DNA of 64,000 nucleotides from Hyaloraphidium curvatum (lineage: Eukaryota > Monoblepharomycota > Hyaloraphidiomycetes > Hyaloraphidiales > Hyaloraphidiaceae). The stretch's first letter is position 1, and each line of letters opens with the position of its first letter. The position numbers and the translations under genes were made by a program. This document shows, piece after piece, positions 11,136 through 21,306 of this stretch. Location of the stretch: assembly GCA_025558095.1 (NCBI GenBank), contig JAIVFI010000008.1, positions 682,001-746,000 on the forward strand, written 5' to 3'. Under the pieces are notes generated by a model, which worked only from the letters and a program-made list of their open reading frames with translations, was not told the origin of the DNA and made no database searches.

Positions 11136-12938
11136 TTACTGCCTGTACTTCCGCAGTATCCACACCGTGTCGTCCAGCGCGACGTCGACGGGCAGCAGTA
11201 TGATCGGGTTCTTCTTCTTCCACGCCAGCTTGGCCCCCTTGACCAGCTCGGGCCACACGAGGTTCCACGCCTTTTTCCAATCGCGCTTCGCGACCGCCGC
11301 CCTCAGGTCGTCCATTTCGACCAACGGGTGCAGGCCCGCGTAGGCCTCCTGCGCGTGCTGGTACTCCCACACCTGCTCGGGCTGGATCTGCGGCTCCGAG
11401 GTGATGAGGTGGGTGTACCCGGCCTTGTAGAAGTCCATCTTGCTCTGGTAGCCTTCGAACTTGGAGTACTTCCAGTCCGGGCGCATCTCAAGGAAGCGGG
11501 TGATGCCGTTCATGGCCGAGAACGAGTCGATGTGCACGTACACGGGCGACCCGCGGTCGGCTTCGAGCTCGTGCAGCTTGGCCATGGCCGCGCCGCCGGG
11601 GTAGTTGTAGGACGAGACGTTGGCCTGGAACATGGTGGCGAGCGCGTTGAGGGCCAGCATGGCCAGGGAGCCGAGGAAGAGGAGGCGGCCGATGAACGAG
11701 GGGGCGGCGCCGGACGGGGGGGCGCCGATGTCCTCGACGGTGCCGGTCCGGGTGAGCGTCAGCCAGCGGGCCGCGGCGGTGTTGATCAGGGGCACGACGT
11801 AGATCACGAAGCGCCATTCCTTGTGCGGGATGAGGTACGAGTAGGCGCCGAGGAAGAGGAGCACGGGGAGCAGCAGGAAGCGGCTGCGGCGATCGACCAG
11901 GGCCGCGCCGAGGGCCATGGGCAGGGCCGCGCCGGTGATCCGGGGGACGAGGTTGGTGAAGTAGTAGTAGGAAGGTTCAACGCCCCAGCGGACCGACTTG
12001 TTCTCCATCCCGTTGAATTTGAAGACCTCGTACTCGGGCCACAGCGTCCGGCCCCAGAAGTAGCTGTCGACCGCGACCGTGAGGGCCACGGCAAGCAGCG
12101 ACGCCGCGATCCCGTGGAAGAGCGCCAGCCTGAGCTCCCTGAACACAATCTTGCCCTCCCAGATCCATTTTGCGGCGATGACGGGCACAGCAAAGAGCAG
12201 AACCTCGGCACGAAAGATGGCGGCGGCCGCGGCAAACAGCCACACCATCCTGTGGTGTCCCCCGCGCGCCGCCAGCCACTCCGCCAGCGCCAGGTTGACG
12301 AGACCAAAGGCAAAGATGTTTGGCAGGGTGCGGGATGCCCAGAAGAGGACATGGAACTGGGCGGCGGTCACGACGACGAACCAGCGCCCGACCTCGGCGC
12401 CCATGGTCTTGGAGACGGCCGTGCGGAGCTTGAGGAGCGTGAAGCTCGTCCAGATCCCCAGCACGGTCCGCACGACCATCTGCATGGTCAGCTTGTCCGC
12501 GACGAGGTTCTTGTACGGGAGCGAGGCCAGGGCCACGGCGATGGCGCCGAGGAACGTCCTGGGCACGACCCCCGGGAACTCGTTGTGGTCGAACGCCTTG
12601 ATGTCAAACGGGCCGTGGTACAGCAGGTCGTGGATGGCCTGCATGTTGAACGACTCCTCGACCTTGGTGTAGGGACACATCCAGATGTACAGCGTCACGA
12701 GTGCGGGGATCGCAAAGTCCAGCAGCGTGTCGAAGCCCGTCGGCTGGTACGGCTGCCGGCTCACGAAGGCGGGGGACGCCTCCGCGGCGGCGGCGGGCGC
12801 CCCGTTGGCGGTGGCGTCCCTATTGGGGGACGCCGCACCCCCGGCCGGCGCGGCCGCATCCTGGCCCGGCGCCCCCGCCGACGCAGCCTGCGCATCTGGC
12901 GCCGCGTCGCCGTCGCCGGACGCGCCCCCGTCGGACAT
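11136..12938 (-). CDS. ALG12: Dol-P-Man:Man7GlcNAc2-PP-dolichol alpha-1,6-mannosyltransferase
   Basis: GT22 family, multi-pass ER membrane enzyme that adds the eighth mannose to the lipid-linked N-glycan precursor. A single 600-aa exon. Strong ALG12 landmarks occur near the first membrane segment: CPYTKVEESFNMQAIHD, then FDHNEFPGVVPRTFLGA. Many hydrophobic helices follow, with a PHKEWRF segment of the kind conserved in GT22 enzymes and a lumenal C-terminal domain. I chose ATG 12938 over 13082 because the upstream extension is Arg-rich, unlike the family, and would overlap the divergent gene at 13068. The N-terminus carries an Ala/Gly-rich tail of about 60 residues not usual in yeast ALG12. 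The stop lies 82 bp from that of the converging gene at 11054. Confidence 0.92.
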   Translation of the reverse strand: MSDGGASGDGDAAPDAQAASAGAPGQDAAAPAGGAASPNRDATANGAPAAAAEASPAFVSRQPYQPTGFDTLLDFAIPALVTLYIWMCPYTKVEESFNMQAIHDLLYHGPFDIKAFDHNEFPGVVPRTFLGAIAVALASLPYKNLVADKLTMQMVVRTVLGIWTSFTLLKLRTAVSKTMGAEVGRWFVVVTAAQFHVLFWASRTLPNIFAFGLVNLALAEWLAARGGHHRMVWLFAAAAAIFRAEVLLFAVPVIAAKWIWEGKIVFRELRLALFHGIAASLLAVALTVAVDSYFWGRTLWPEYEVFKFNGMENKSVRWGVEPSYYYFTNLVPRITGAALPMALGAALVDRRSRFLLLPVLLFLGAYSYLIPHKEWRFVIYVVPLINTAAARWLTLTRTGTVEDIGAPPSGAAPSFIGRLLFLGSLAMLALNALATMFQANVSSYNYPGGAAMAKLHELEADRGSPVYVHIDSFSAMNGITRFLEMRPDWKYSKFEGYQSKMDFYKAGYTHLITSEPQIQPEQVWEYQHAQEAYAGLHPLVEMDDLRAAVAKRDWKKAWNLVWPELVKGAKLAWKKKNPIILLPVDVALDDTVWILRKYRQ

Positions 12939-13067
12939 CTTCGGTGCGGGGGTGACTCGCGGGCGGCGTGGATCGCGACAGCGCCCCGACATCATCAGCG
13001 TTAAGCTCCGGGCCCGAGCGGACGCCGGAATCCTGCGAAAGCGCCTTTTCCGTGCTCTTAAATCGGA

Positions 13068-14318
13068 ATGGACACACCGCACGACGTGCTTCCGGGCGCT
13101 GCCTGGGCCCCGCCGTCGTTGTTCGACCTCTGCACCGCGGTCGTGCTACAGCGCATATCTTCGGGCCCACCGCTGTCCAGGACGCTCAGCATTGCCCTGC
13201 TCGGGGCGCTCAACACCGGCAAGTCGACCTTCATCGACCTGGTTGCGGGGGCCGTCGGTGCGGCCGTCCGGGGGCGGGCCAGGAGGACTTTCGAGGAACA
13301 CCCCTTCTTCGGATGGGCGAATCGGACGCGATTTACCGCGGCGACGGAGCTGGGACCAATCGACATCGACTTGCTGGATCTTCCCGGCCATATGTTCCAC
13401 CTCGTCGTGGACAGATTGGCCGCGGCGGTCGAGTCGGGCACATCGTCAATGGGCGACGTCGGCGTCGACGCGGTTCTCCTCCTCCACACCCCGTCGGTGC
13501 CGCAGACGCTCTTCCCCGCCCTGCGAGCAGCCGAGCGCCTTTCGTCGCCCTCCCGCAGCTTCCTCCTCGGCCTGGTCCAGGTCTCTGTCGACCCTGGCGC
13601 GCCGGTGCCGCCTCCACCGGACCCGATCGACATCCCCGGGCGCTCGCCGAGCTCTCCGACCACCCTTGCCGGCTCCTCCTCCTCGCCGGTATCTTCATTC
13701 TCCCCCCGAACGCTGCGCGAGTCGCCCCTGTCGGCCTCGTTCCGCAAGCTTCCCGGGCCGCAGGGGGACGACGGCCCGCTCGAACCCACGGCGGCGGGTC
13801 CCTCCTCCCCGACCGCGGGCTCCGAGCCCCCGCCGCCTGGGTTCGACTTCGTCGCCCCCGTGGTGTTCCGCGCGTCGCCCGACGGCGCCGTCGACCACGG
13901 CGTGCTGCTTCCCCTGTTGCTGGCGATCCGGAGCAAGTATTCGGGCGCCGACAGCGAAAATGTGCCGGAGCTCCTGCTCGAGAGCTTCGAGGGGAGGTTA
14001 GGGACGGCCGCCGGGGCCGTGGAATGGCTCGGCTTCCCGTCGGTCGGCGCGCTGAGGAATGCGTTGCGGCGGGCGGGACGGGACGCGGATGCGAGGTGGA
14101 CTGGGTTCCCGCGTTCCCCTTTCGTGCGGGCCGAGGAGGTGCCGAGCGAAGCGGAGGGTACTAGCGAGGCGAACGATTCGGCCAACACTTTTGCCGCTTC
14201 TCACGCACGAGTGGTCGAAATCGCACGGCGCCCACCTGTCAAGGAGGCCGCAGAGGACGGGGGCTGGCGATCGGTACTGGCACGGATGATTGGGCTCGGG
14301 GCGGTGTTATCGAAGTGA
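13068..14318 (+). CDS. P-loop GTPase-like protein, divergent
   Basis: A single 416-aa exon. Residues 46-53 are a canonical P-loop (GALNTGKS), preceded by a hydrophobic beta strand (SIALL). A DLPG box at about 104-107 fits G3, with a plausible switch-region Thr upstream. No NKxD or TKxD G4 motif is visible where expected; the strand ending VDAVLLLHTP leads straight into Pro/Ser-rich sequence (about residues 180-265). The C-terminal third contains an Arg/Ala/Glu-rich helical region. It could be a divergent small-GTPase or SRPRB/AIG-like protein that has lost guanine specificity, or a nucleotide-binding protein of another class. Divergent from ALG12 (129 bp between starts). Confidence 0.58.
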   Translation: MDTPHDVLPGAAWAPPSLFDLCTAVVLQRISSGPPLSRTLSIALLGALNTGKSTFIDLVAGAVGAAVRGRARRTFEEHPFFGWANRTRFTAATELGPIDIDLLDLPGHMFHLVVDRLAAAVESGTSSMGDVGVDAVLLLHTPSVPQTLFPALRAAERLSSPSRSFLLGLVQVSVDPGAPVPPPPDPIDIPGRSPSSPTTLAGSSSSPVSSFSPRTLRESPLSASFRKLPGPQGDDGPLEPTAAGPSSPTAGSEPPPPGFDFVAPVVFRASPDGAVDHGVLLPLLLAIRSKYSGADSENVPELLLESFEGRLGTAAGAVEWLGFPSVGALRNALRRAGRDADARWTGFPRSPFVRAEEVPSEAEGTSEANDSANTFAASHARVVEIARRPPVKEAAEDGGWRSVLARMIGLGAVLSK

Positions 14319-14373
14319 CGTGCCACGCTCGTGTTCTCGCGTGACGTATATACACTTGAGCCCCTTCCTCGCC

Positions 14374-17300
14374 TCATCGCCGCTGGTTCCTTCCTCCCTG
14401 CGCAGGCGGCGGAGGCGGAGGCGGCTGCCGCTGCTGCTGCTCGTAGTATCTCGGCCCCAGCTGGGCAAACTGCGCCGCGGCATAGCCCCTGTCGTACCCC
14501 GGCGGCGGAACCGGGGCGCCGTACGGCGCCGGCACCGCGCGCGGGGGCACCGCGGGGCCACCGGCGTACCCGGCGTACTGCGGCGGGTACCCCCCCGACG
14601 CGCGCACGTCAGCGAGCGAGATCACCCGCTGCGGCACGACGCCCTGCGGCGGGGGGGCCGGCAAAGGCGAGTAGGCGCTCCACTGCTGCTGGGGCGGGGG
14701 AGCCTGCGGCTGCCCACCGCCGGCGCGGGCGCGGTCGCCCCGCACGGGCATCTGGTTCGGGTTGCCGGCGTTCCCGGCAGCGCCGACGCCTGCTCCGCGG
14801 TTCTGCCCGCCCTGGTTGGCCCGCTGGCCGCCCTGCCCGCCCCCCTGCCTCCCCGAGGGCGAGGGGTTCCCGCGCTGCTGCCCGCCTCCTTGGCCGTGGC
14901 CGCCACTCTGGCGCCGGTTCCCCTGGTTGCCGGCCTGCTGCTGCTGCTGCTGCTGCTGGCGCCCGCCGCCGCCCTGGTTCTGCTTGGCGCCCGGTGTGCC
15001 TCTGCCCTGCCCGCCACCCGGTCCAGCACCGCCCTTGACGAAATCGTCGACGTGTACAGAGGGCGCCCTCGATGTGTTTGCCTTGCGGCCGGGGTGGTTG
15101 GAACGGAAGTCCTGGTTGTTGTACTTGCGGTACGGCTGCTTGCTCTGGCGCTGCTGCTGCTTCTTCTCGTTCTTCTGCCCGCTGGAACGCTGGAACTTGG
15201 AGCGCGTGATGTCGGCAAGGCTGATCTCGTTGTTGTAGCGGAGTTTCTTGCGAAGCGAGAGGTCGGGCAGCACTTCCTTGGCCATTGCCTCGAGATCCAC
15301 CTCCTCGCCGCCGGCCTCGAAGAGCAGGGCCGCGCTCTCGTCTTCCAGGTCCGCCATATAGAGTTCGGAACGCTCGGCTGGAACCCTTGAGGTGAGCTCG
15401 AGCCGCGGCACGGCCAAACACGGCCACTCACCAGAGGGTACGATCGAGGGCCTGGACCACATCATCTCCGAGAATGTCCTCCTCCGGCTCGCACCCTGAG
15501 CATCGCCGTTCTCCATGACCGCATCCGCGTCGAGGTCGACCTCCCTCCTCGCGCCGGCATTCAAGAGCTCTTCACCAGTCAGGGACCGCGTCGTCGACAT
15601 GGCCGAAACCAGGAACCTCGTCAGCTCCGCGAGCGAGGCGCACAGCCCGGGGTCCAGCATCCCGGCTCCTTCGTCCTCGAAGGCCGAGCCGCCCTTCTCC
15701 GCGAGGCGCATGGCGCGCTGTCCGTTCGTCTCCATGAGCTCCTGCGCCTGCTGAACGACGATGCCGAGGCGGAGCATACGCTCCTCGTGCTCGGGGATGC
15801 CCGTGCCGTCGACCAAGAAGTGCGCTGCGGACCCGCGGGAGCTGGCCGCCGGGGATTCGGTGAGGACCTTGAGCAGAGACATGGCGGAAATCGCAACGTC
15901 CAGCTCGTGCGGCCCCAATTGGGGCATCCCACCCGCTGTCCGGATGTTGAGCAGATCCAAGACCGCATCGAGAAGCTCGCGCATAGAACGCCGCAGATCC
16001 GGGCTCGCCAAGATGGCCCGAGCGCCGACTGCGCTCTCGGCTACGGTGTTGACAAGAAGCAAAAGTTGGCTGCGCAACCGCTCGTCCTTTGTCGTCCGGA
16101 AAAGGTCGAGCGCAAACGCGACGACTGCGGCAACGTCCGCAGCATCCGGTGGGTCCCAATAAAATGAGCCCGCAATTGGGTCGTCCCGAGGGCCATCATC
16201 TTCCATCCGGTCCTCGTCTGCCGCCATGGCACCGCGGCCGGTAAAGATCCACTGCAGGACCTCCAAAGCAAGATCTGTCGCCACGCTCGACGAGCCCAAA
16301 ACCTCAATCAGAGCCGCGACCAAAGAAAGCACCCTTGACGCCAGCTTCTCGCACGGTTTGCCTTCCCGGTCGGTCGAGCAAAGCAGCAGAGCGCGTCCCG
16401 AAGGAAGATAGGCGATGGCACAGAGCACGCTGAACCACCTGGAGGCCTCGGCGGCCGCCTTTATCCTGGCAGAACCCTTTCCCTGATCTTCCATAGGCTG
16501 GTCGGCCGTGACAGGAGACAGGAGCTGTTCACCATCCACGTCCATGGCATCGGTTCCATTCACCGGGCCATTCGCGCCGCCAGGCGCCGTAGCAGCCGGG
16601 GCTTCCGCTTTGGGCTTAACGCGGACGCCGGCAATCACCTTGTCCAAGCCATCCAGCACCGCGCCAAGGATGGCTCTCGCAACTCCCAAGTCGTCCACGT
16701 CGATGTCCACCGCGCGGCAGACCAGCGTCCTGATCGCCATGTGCAGCTGCCGCGTGCTCGACAGCGCACCGAACGTGACGAGCTTGAGGAGCTCCGGCAG
16801 GTTCGCGTGCAAAGCCTTGGCCATGTACTGCCGGAGGTGCGGCGTCCCCACGGACGCTCCGTCCAGATCGGTCCCCAGCTCCATGTCCTCCACGTTGTCC
16901 TCGTCGAACTGCTTCGACAGCAGCATCCGGATGCCTCCCGCGTCGACGTCCACATAGACTGGCAGCGGTGCGGGCAGGGCTTCGTTCAGCAGCTGAGCCG
17001 CCACCCACGCGTTGCCTGGTTCCTTCCATGCAAATCGCTCCAAAAGGGTGGAAAACACCTGCGAAGCCGGCTCCATGAAGCGCGGAAGCAGGACGGCCTG
17101 CTTTCCATAGCCGTCGTCGAAGGCACCCAGCATCGAACTGCGCCTTGCCACCGAAAGCGAGGTCCCCGCATCCAGCATCAGGGGCAAACGATCGCCGTCG
17201 GCGTCGAACATGACCGCCCCGCTCATTGCCGCGATGAGGGCGGCAATGGTCTGCTTGGACTTTGCCACCACGTAAAAGTCGCCGAGCTTGTTGGATTGGT

Positions 17301-20300
17301 ACTCATCGATGATGGTGCCGGTGCTCTGGTACGTGTCCGCCGACGGTGTAAGCAAAGCCCCGCCGGCACAGTCCGTACCACGAATGTCGACAAAGTTCAA
17401 AGCCGACAAAACGTCCAAAAGTGTGGGAAGGACGCCGAAAAGAGGAGTCCGCGGGATCCTGGGCTCGTCCATAGCGTGCACCCTGTCCTCCTCAGCCGCA
17501 GCGATAGCTTCGGCAGGCCTCTCCGCGCCATCAGCGAACGGCAGCTCCCTCTGGCGGATTACTGGCCGCGGGCCGACGGCGGCCGCTTTGTTGCCGGCAT
17601 CGTAAGCCGCAAGCATCACGGTTCTGAGGAGCCTCAGCAGCACAAACAGCAGGTCCAAAATCTGCCTCCGCAGCTGGATCATCTCGGTGGTGATCAACAC
17701 CGTGACTTTGCCCGCCGAAGCATCCTCCTTTTCCGCCTTCTCCTCCTTGCCCTCCTTGACCGAAGGTGTCGGCGACCCGGCCCTGGAGCGTTCGGCACGA
17801 AGATCTTCCAGCTTGATCTCGCGCTTGTCAGCATTGGCCTTTCCCGACGGAGGCCGGACGCTGGTGACTGGCTCTGCGACCTTGACCAGGATCTCGGCCG
17901 CGCGAGAGAGCATGCTCAGTATCCGTTCAAGAAGGCCCTTGCGGGTCTCCAGGCCCGCGACTTCTTCCGCAGATATCCTGCACGCGAGCACCTCGGCCGG
18001 CGTCTCAACCAGGGCCTGTAGAATGACCGACAGAGCAGCAGTCATCTTAATGACCACTTGCGAATCGCCCAAATCCGTGGCCGTTGGGTGCGCTGGCCGA
18101 ACAAAGAGGTCCAAGACGGCACTGAGGCCTTTGGCCTTCAAAACGTCCAGCACGGATAGCCAGGGAGAAAGCTGGCCGTCTGTTCCAACGACGGTCGAAA
18201 CGGTGCCGACCAGCTCCGGATCCTTGAGGCGAGGAAGACCGAGCGGATGCCCAGCAAAGTGCTTCAGAAGCTCGAGCGCCACTCTCGCAGTCCCCGGATT
18301 CTCTTCGTCTCCCGCAAGGCGGATCACGGCTGAAAGAGCACCGGGCATCCGCGATAGCACATGCACCACGGCCTCTCTCCCCACGTCAAAGACAGCCGCG
18401 TCCTCGAGCTCCTGCAGCAGTTTGGCTGTCCGTTCGGCGTCGACCTCGCCCGACGATAGCACCGTGCAGGCCGACGCAGCGAGCAAGGTGTATCCCGCCA
18501 GGATCGGTATCTGAGCGGTCTCGAGGTATGTGAGGAAATGATTGCGCAAGCCAGCGTCGCCGACCGAGAGCGCCTCCAGCGCCAGCCGCGCCTTTTCCGC
18601 GCCGGGAACCGGCTGTCCCCGATCGAGGAAAAGGGGCTTGAGCAGGCAAAGAGAGGTGAAAATGCCCGGACATCGCCGGACCTCATCCGCGTCCAACTCA
18701 TCCTGCACCGGGAAACCGGAGAAGGACGATGCGCCATCCGAGAGAAGGGCCCACCACGAAGCCACGCACCCAGAAGCGGCGTGCTCCGTGACGAGCCAGG
18801 AAAGGCCATCGCGATGAGCGAGGGATGCCACAACAAGGCGCGCCAAGAGCGGCACCAGGACGGCCCCGAAAGACGGCTGCGCGCGCAGCCGTTTCGCCGC
18901 CAACAGGCGCGTGATGGAGCCCGTCAGGTTCGCTGTCCGGAAGAGGCCGAAGGGAAACGCAGGCGCCACAACATCTGGCTCCGAACACGCCGCAGCCCGC
19001 GCGGCCATCATCAAGCTTGCCGCCACCGCGATTAGGATCCCAGACGGAAATGCCGGAGCGAGACCTACCATTCAGCCGCTTCGGTGATCACCTCCTCGCC
19101 CCCTTCCCACTCCTCCTCGTCCCTGCCCTCCGTCTCGGCGGTCTCACGCAGCTTCACCAGCGCTTCGTGGAGCGCCACTCTGCCTGCACATTCGCCGACC
19201 AGAGACATGTAGCGCTGCGGCATCCTGGTCCTCGTGCACGTGGACAGGAGCACCTCGATGGGCGTCTCGAAATCCGCCTCGTCATCGTCTTCAGAGGTCG
19301 GGACGGCGCCTGACGCCATGTACGAGCACGCTGCCGGTTCCGCGAGGAGCACATGAAGGATTTCGATGCAGCGCAGGCGTAGAGGCAGGGAGGTGAGCGG
19401 GTCACGCAAGAGTGCGAGGAGAGCCGGGAGCGCGTCGACAGAGCGTGAGGCGACGTCGCCGCCCAGATGCATGAGGCGCGAAAGAAGATCCAGACCAGCG
19501 TCCAGGAGGGTCTTTGTCTGTTCACGAGCAGGTGAGCGTTGGGAAGCAATCGAACATGATTGTAACGCACCATGCAGCCGGATTCGGTGTTGAGCGCATG
19601 GCCCACAAGGCCGGATACCTTCTCGATGTCCGCAGATTCCGGACCCGGAAGCATCCTTGAAATGTTTTCCAACTCTGACGCGAGCGAGTCCCCCCACGCT
19701 TGTCGGTCTTCCAGCGACGACTCGAAAGAGGGCCTGGACTCGAGGAAGCCTGACACTGCGAAAAGTGCGGCATCCCAGCCGTCATGGTCGGCCACCGCGG
19801 CCGGCGGATCCAGCAATGCTGCCGCCTGCGTGGGATGAGTACAACCGCACGGGGCCAGACGAAGTTGCGACGTACCTGAGCGGCATCATTGCGCAGGCTG
19901 GCCCAACCGAGGGTCGGCGCGCCTTCCCTAACGTCCCGGCTGCCGACGCGCCTCGCGACGATCGGAGATCCCGCAGACGAGCTCACTTCAGACATTCGCC
20001 TCTTCCGATGATCCTCCGAAGGAGGCGAGCCCTCCTCTTCCGCGGGCGACATGTGGACGTCTGTTGAGGGCTTCGGCCGGGGAGACTGCGGAGACGCCTG
20101 TCCCGGCGCGGGCTCTGCAGGGGAAACGGCAGAAGGCGGGGATTGCAGCGAAGGGGGCGTTGTTGGCATCGAGGTGGAAGCTGACGGTAGAGAAGGAGGT
20201 GAAGTCGCACTCGTGGAAGTGGCGGTCTCCTCCTTCACGGCCGCCTGAGCCTGCGGCGCGACAGGGCTGTCCGGCTGCGTTGGAGTCGATTGTGACTGCT

Positions 20301-21098
20301 TCTCGTGCTTCCATTCCTCGAACGTTTTGCCGAGCACGCAGACAGATAGGTTGTGGAAGCTCCCGCGGAAAAGCAAGGATCGCGTGACAATCTGCCCAGC
20401 AGTCAGACAACAGCCACCAACACAACCTGAACCACCAGAACGCACCGGCTGGCCCGTGCCGGTGAACTTCCACGTGTATAGGCTCTGCACCCTGTTCTTC
20501 TCATTGTACTTGAGAAGCTTCTTGTTAAGCGACTCCCAGCGCTGCTGCTTCGGCTGCGGCTGGCCATCGGCCGGCGGCGGTTGGCCGGCCGGCGGAGGCT
20601 TCGGTGCCGCGGTGAGATAAAACACCGTGAGGTCAAAGGTCGGCGGCGCCGTTTGCCTAAACGCGTCCAGGGAAGAGAGGGCCCCGAACTCAATCGCCGG
20701 CGCAGCCCGAGCACCGATCCTGCCCACCCTATCCAGTCCTCGTGTTCCTTAGCCAGGTTCTGCATCGGCTTCATTCCCAGCGGCACCAGCCGGATCTCCG
20801 TGACGACGTGCGGCTCGTCGAAGTTGACGCGGCACAGCTCGGGCGGCGGCTTCGGCGCCTCGGCCAACGGCGTGCCGGCCGGCAGGCCGACGGTGATGAA
20901 GCGCAGCACGCGGCCGCCAAACTGCGCCGCGGGCCGCGGCGCGGGCGCGGCGTGGGGCGCTCCCGACGGGGGAGACGCGTCGCGTCCATCGCGCTCGCCC
21001 GCCGGGCCCGGATCCTCCACCGTGCCACTCCCGCCGTTTATCGCGGCTCCGCCATCGGAGCCGGTCACGCTGTCCGGCCCATCGTCCATCGGGAGCAC
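14374..21098 (-). CDS. Virilizer/VIRMA homologue, m6A methyltransferase-complex scaffold
   Basis: Seven predicted exons (21098-20728, 20656-20446, 20391-19876, 19825-19571, 19517-19069, 19015-15432, 15377-14374) sum to 6390 nt, giving 2129 aa with no frame conflict. The N-terminus has the virilizer signature VVTEIRLVPLG. After intron 1 is removed it continues as IGQTAPPTFDLTVFY, matching the known pattern IPLGA...LGATNPSQFELEFF. LLFRGSFHNLSVCVLG then resembles the next conserved strand. The body (about residues 450-1850) is helical, as in VIRMA. The end has SRAPSVHVDDFVKGG, the near-invariant virilizer C-terminal motif, followed by a Gln/Gly/Pro-rich tail. Expected role: nuclear scaffold joining METTL3-like and WTAP-like subunits. 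Human VIRMA is about 1800 aa and plant VIR about 2100 aa. Confidence 0.82.
14935..14958 (+). repeat. (CTG)8 trinucleotide tract encoding polyGln on the minus strand
   Basis: Eight perfect CTG units, read as CAG on the coding strand, give eight consecutive Gln in the low-complexity tail of the virilizer homologue. This is a likely length-variable microsatellite. Confidence 0.9.
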
Positions 21099-21306
21099 AC
21101 CGCGGGGAGGTGATGTTCAATATGCCCACTCCACGACTTTGCTAGCCATCACGGCCTTCTCGCGCCGGCGCCCAACTTCCAGCTTAGGGTCACATTTTCA
21201 AAGCTCGAAAAGAGAATGTAACTATCAAGGACATCGGGAGGAAGAGCTACAGCCATGATCGACACCGCCAGGCCACCACCTTGCATGCAAACACCCCAGC
21301 TCACGA

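Noticed and set aside
11328-13004. 558-codon plus-strand ORF opposite ALG12
   Set aside because: Antisense reading of ALG12 produced by high GC at third positions; composition is low-complexity Gly/Arg/Glu.
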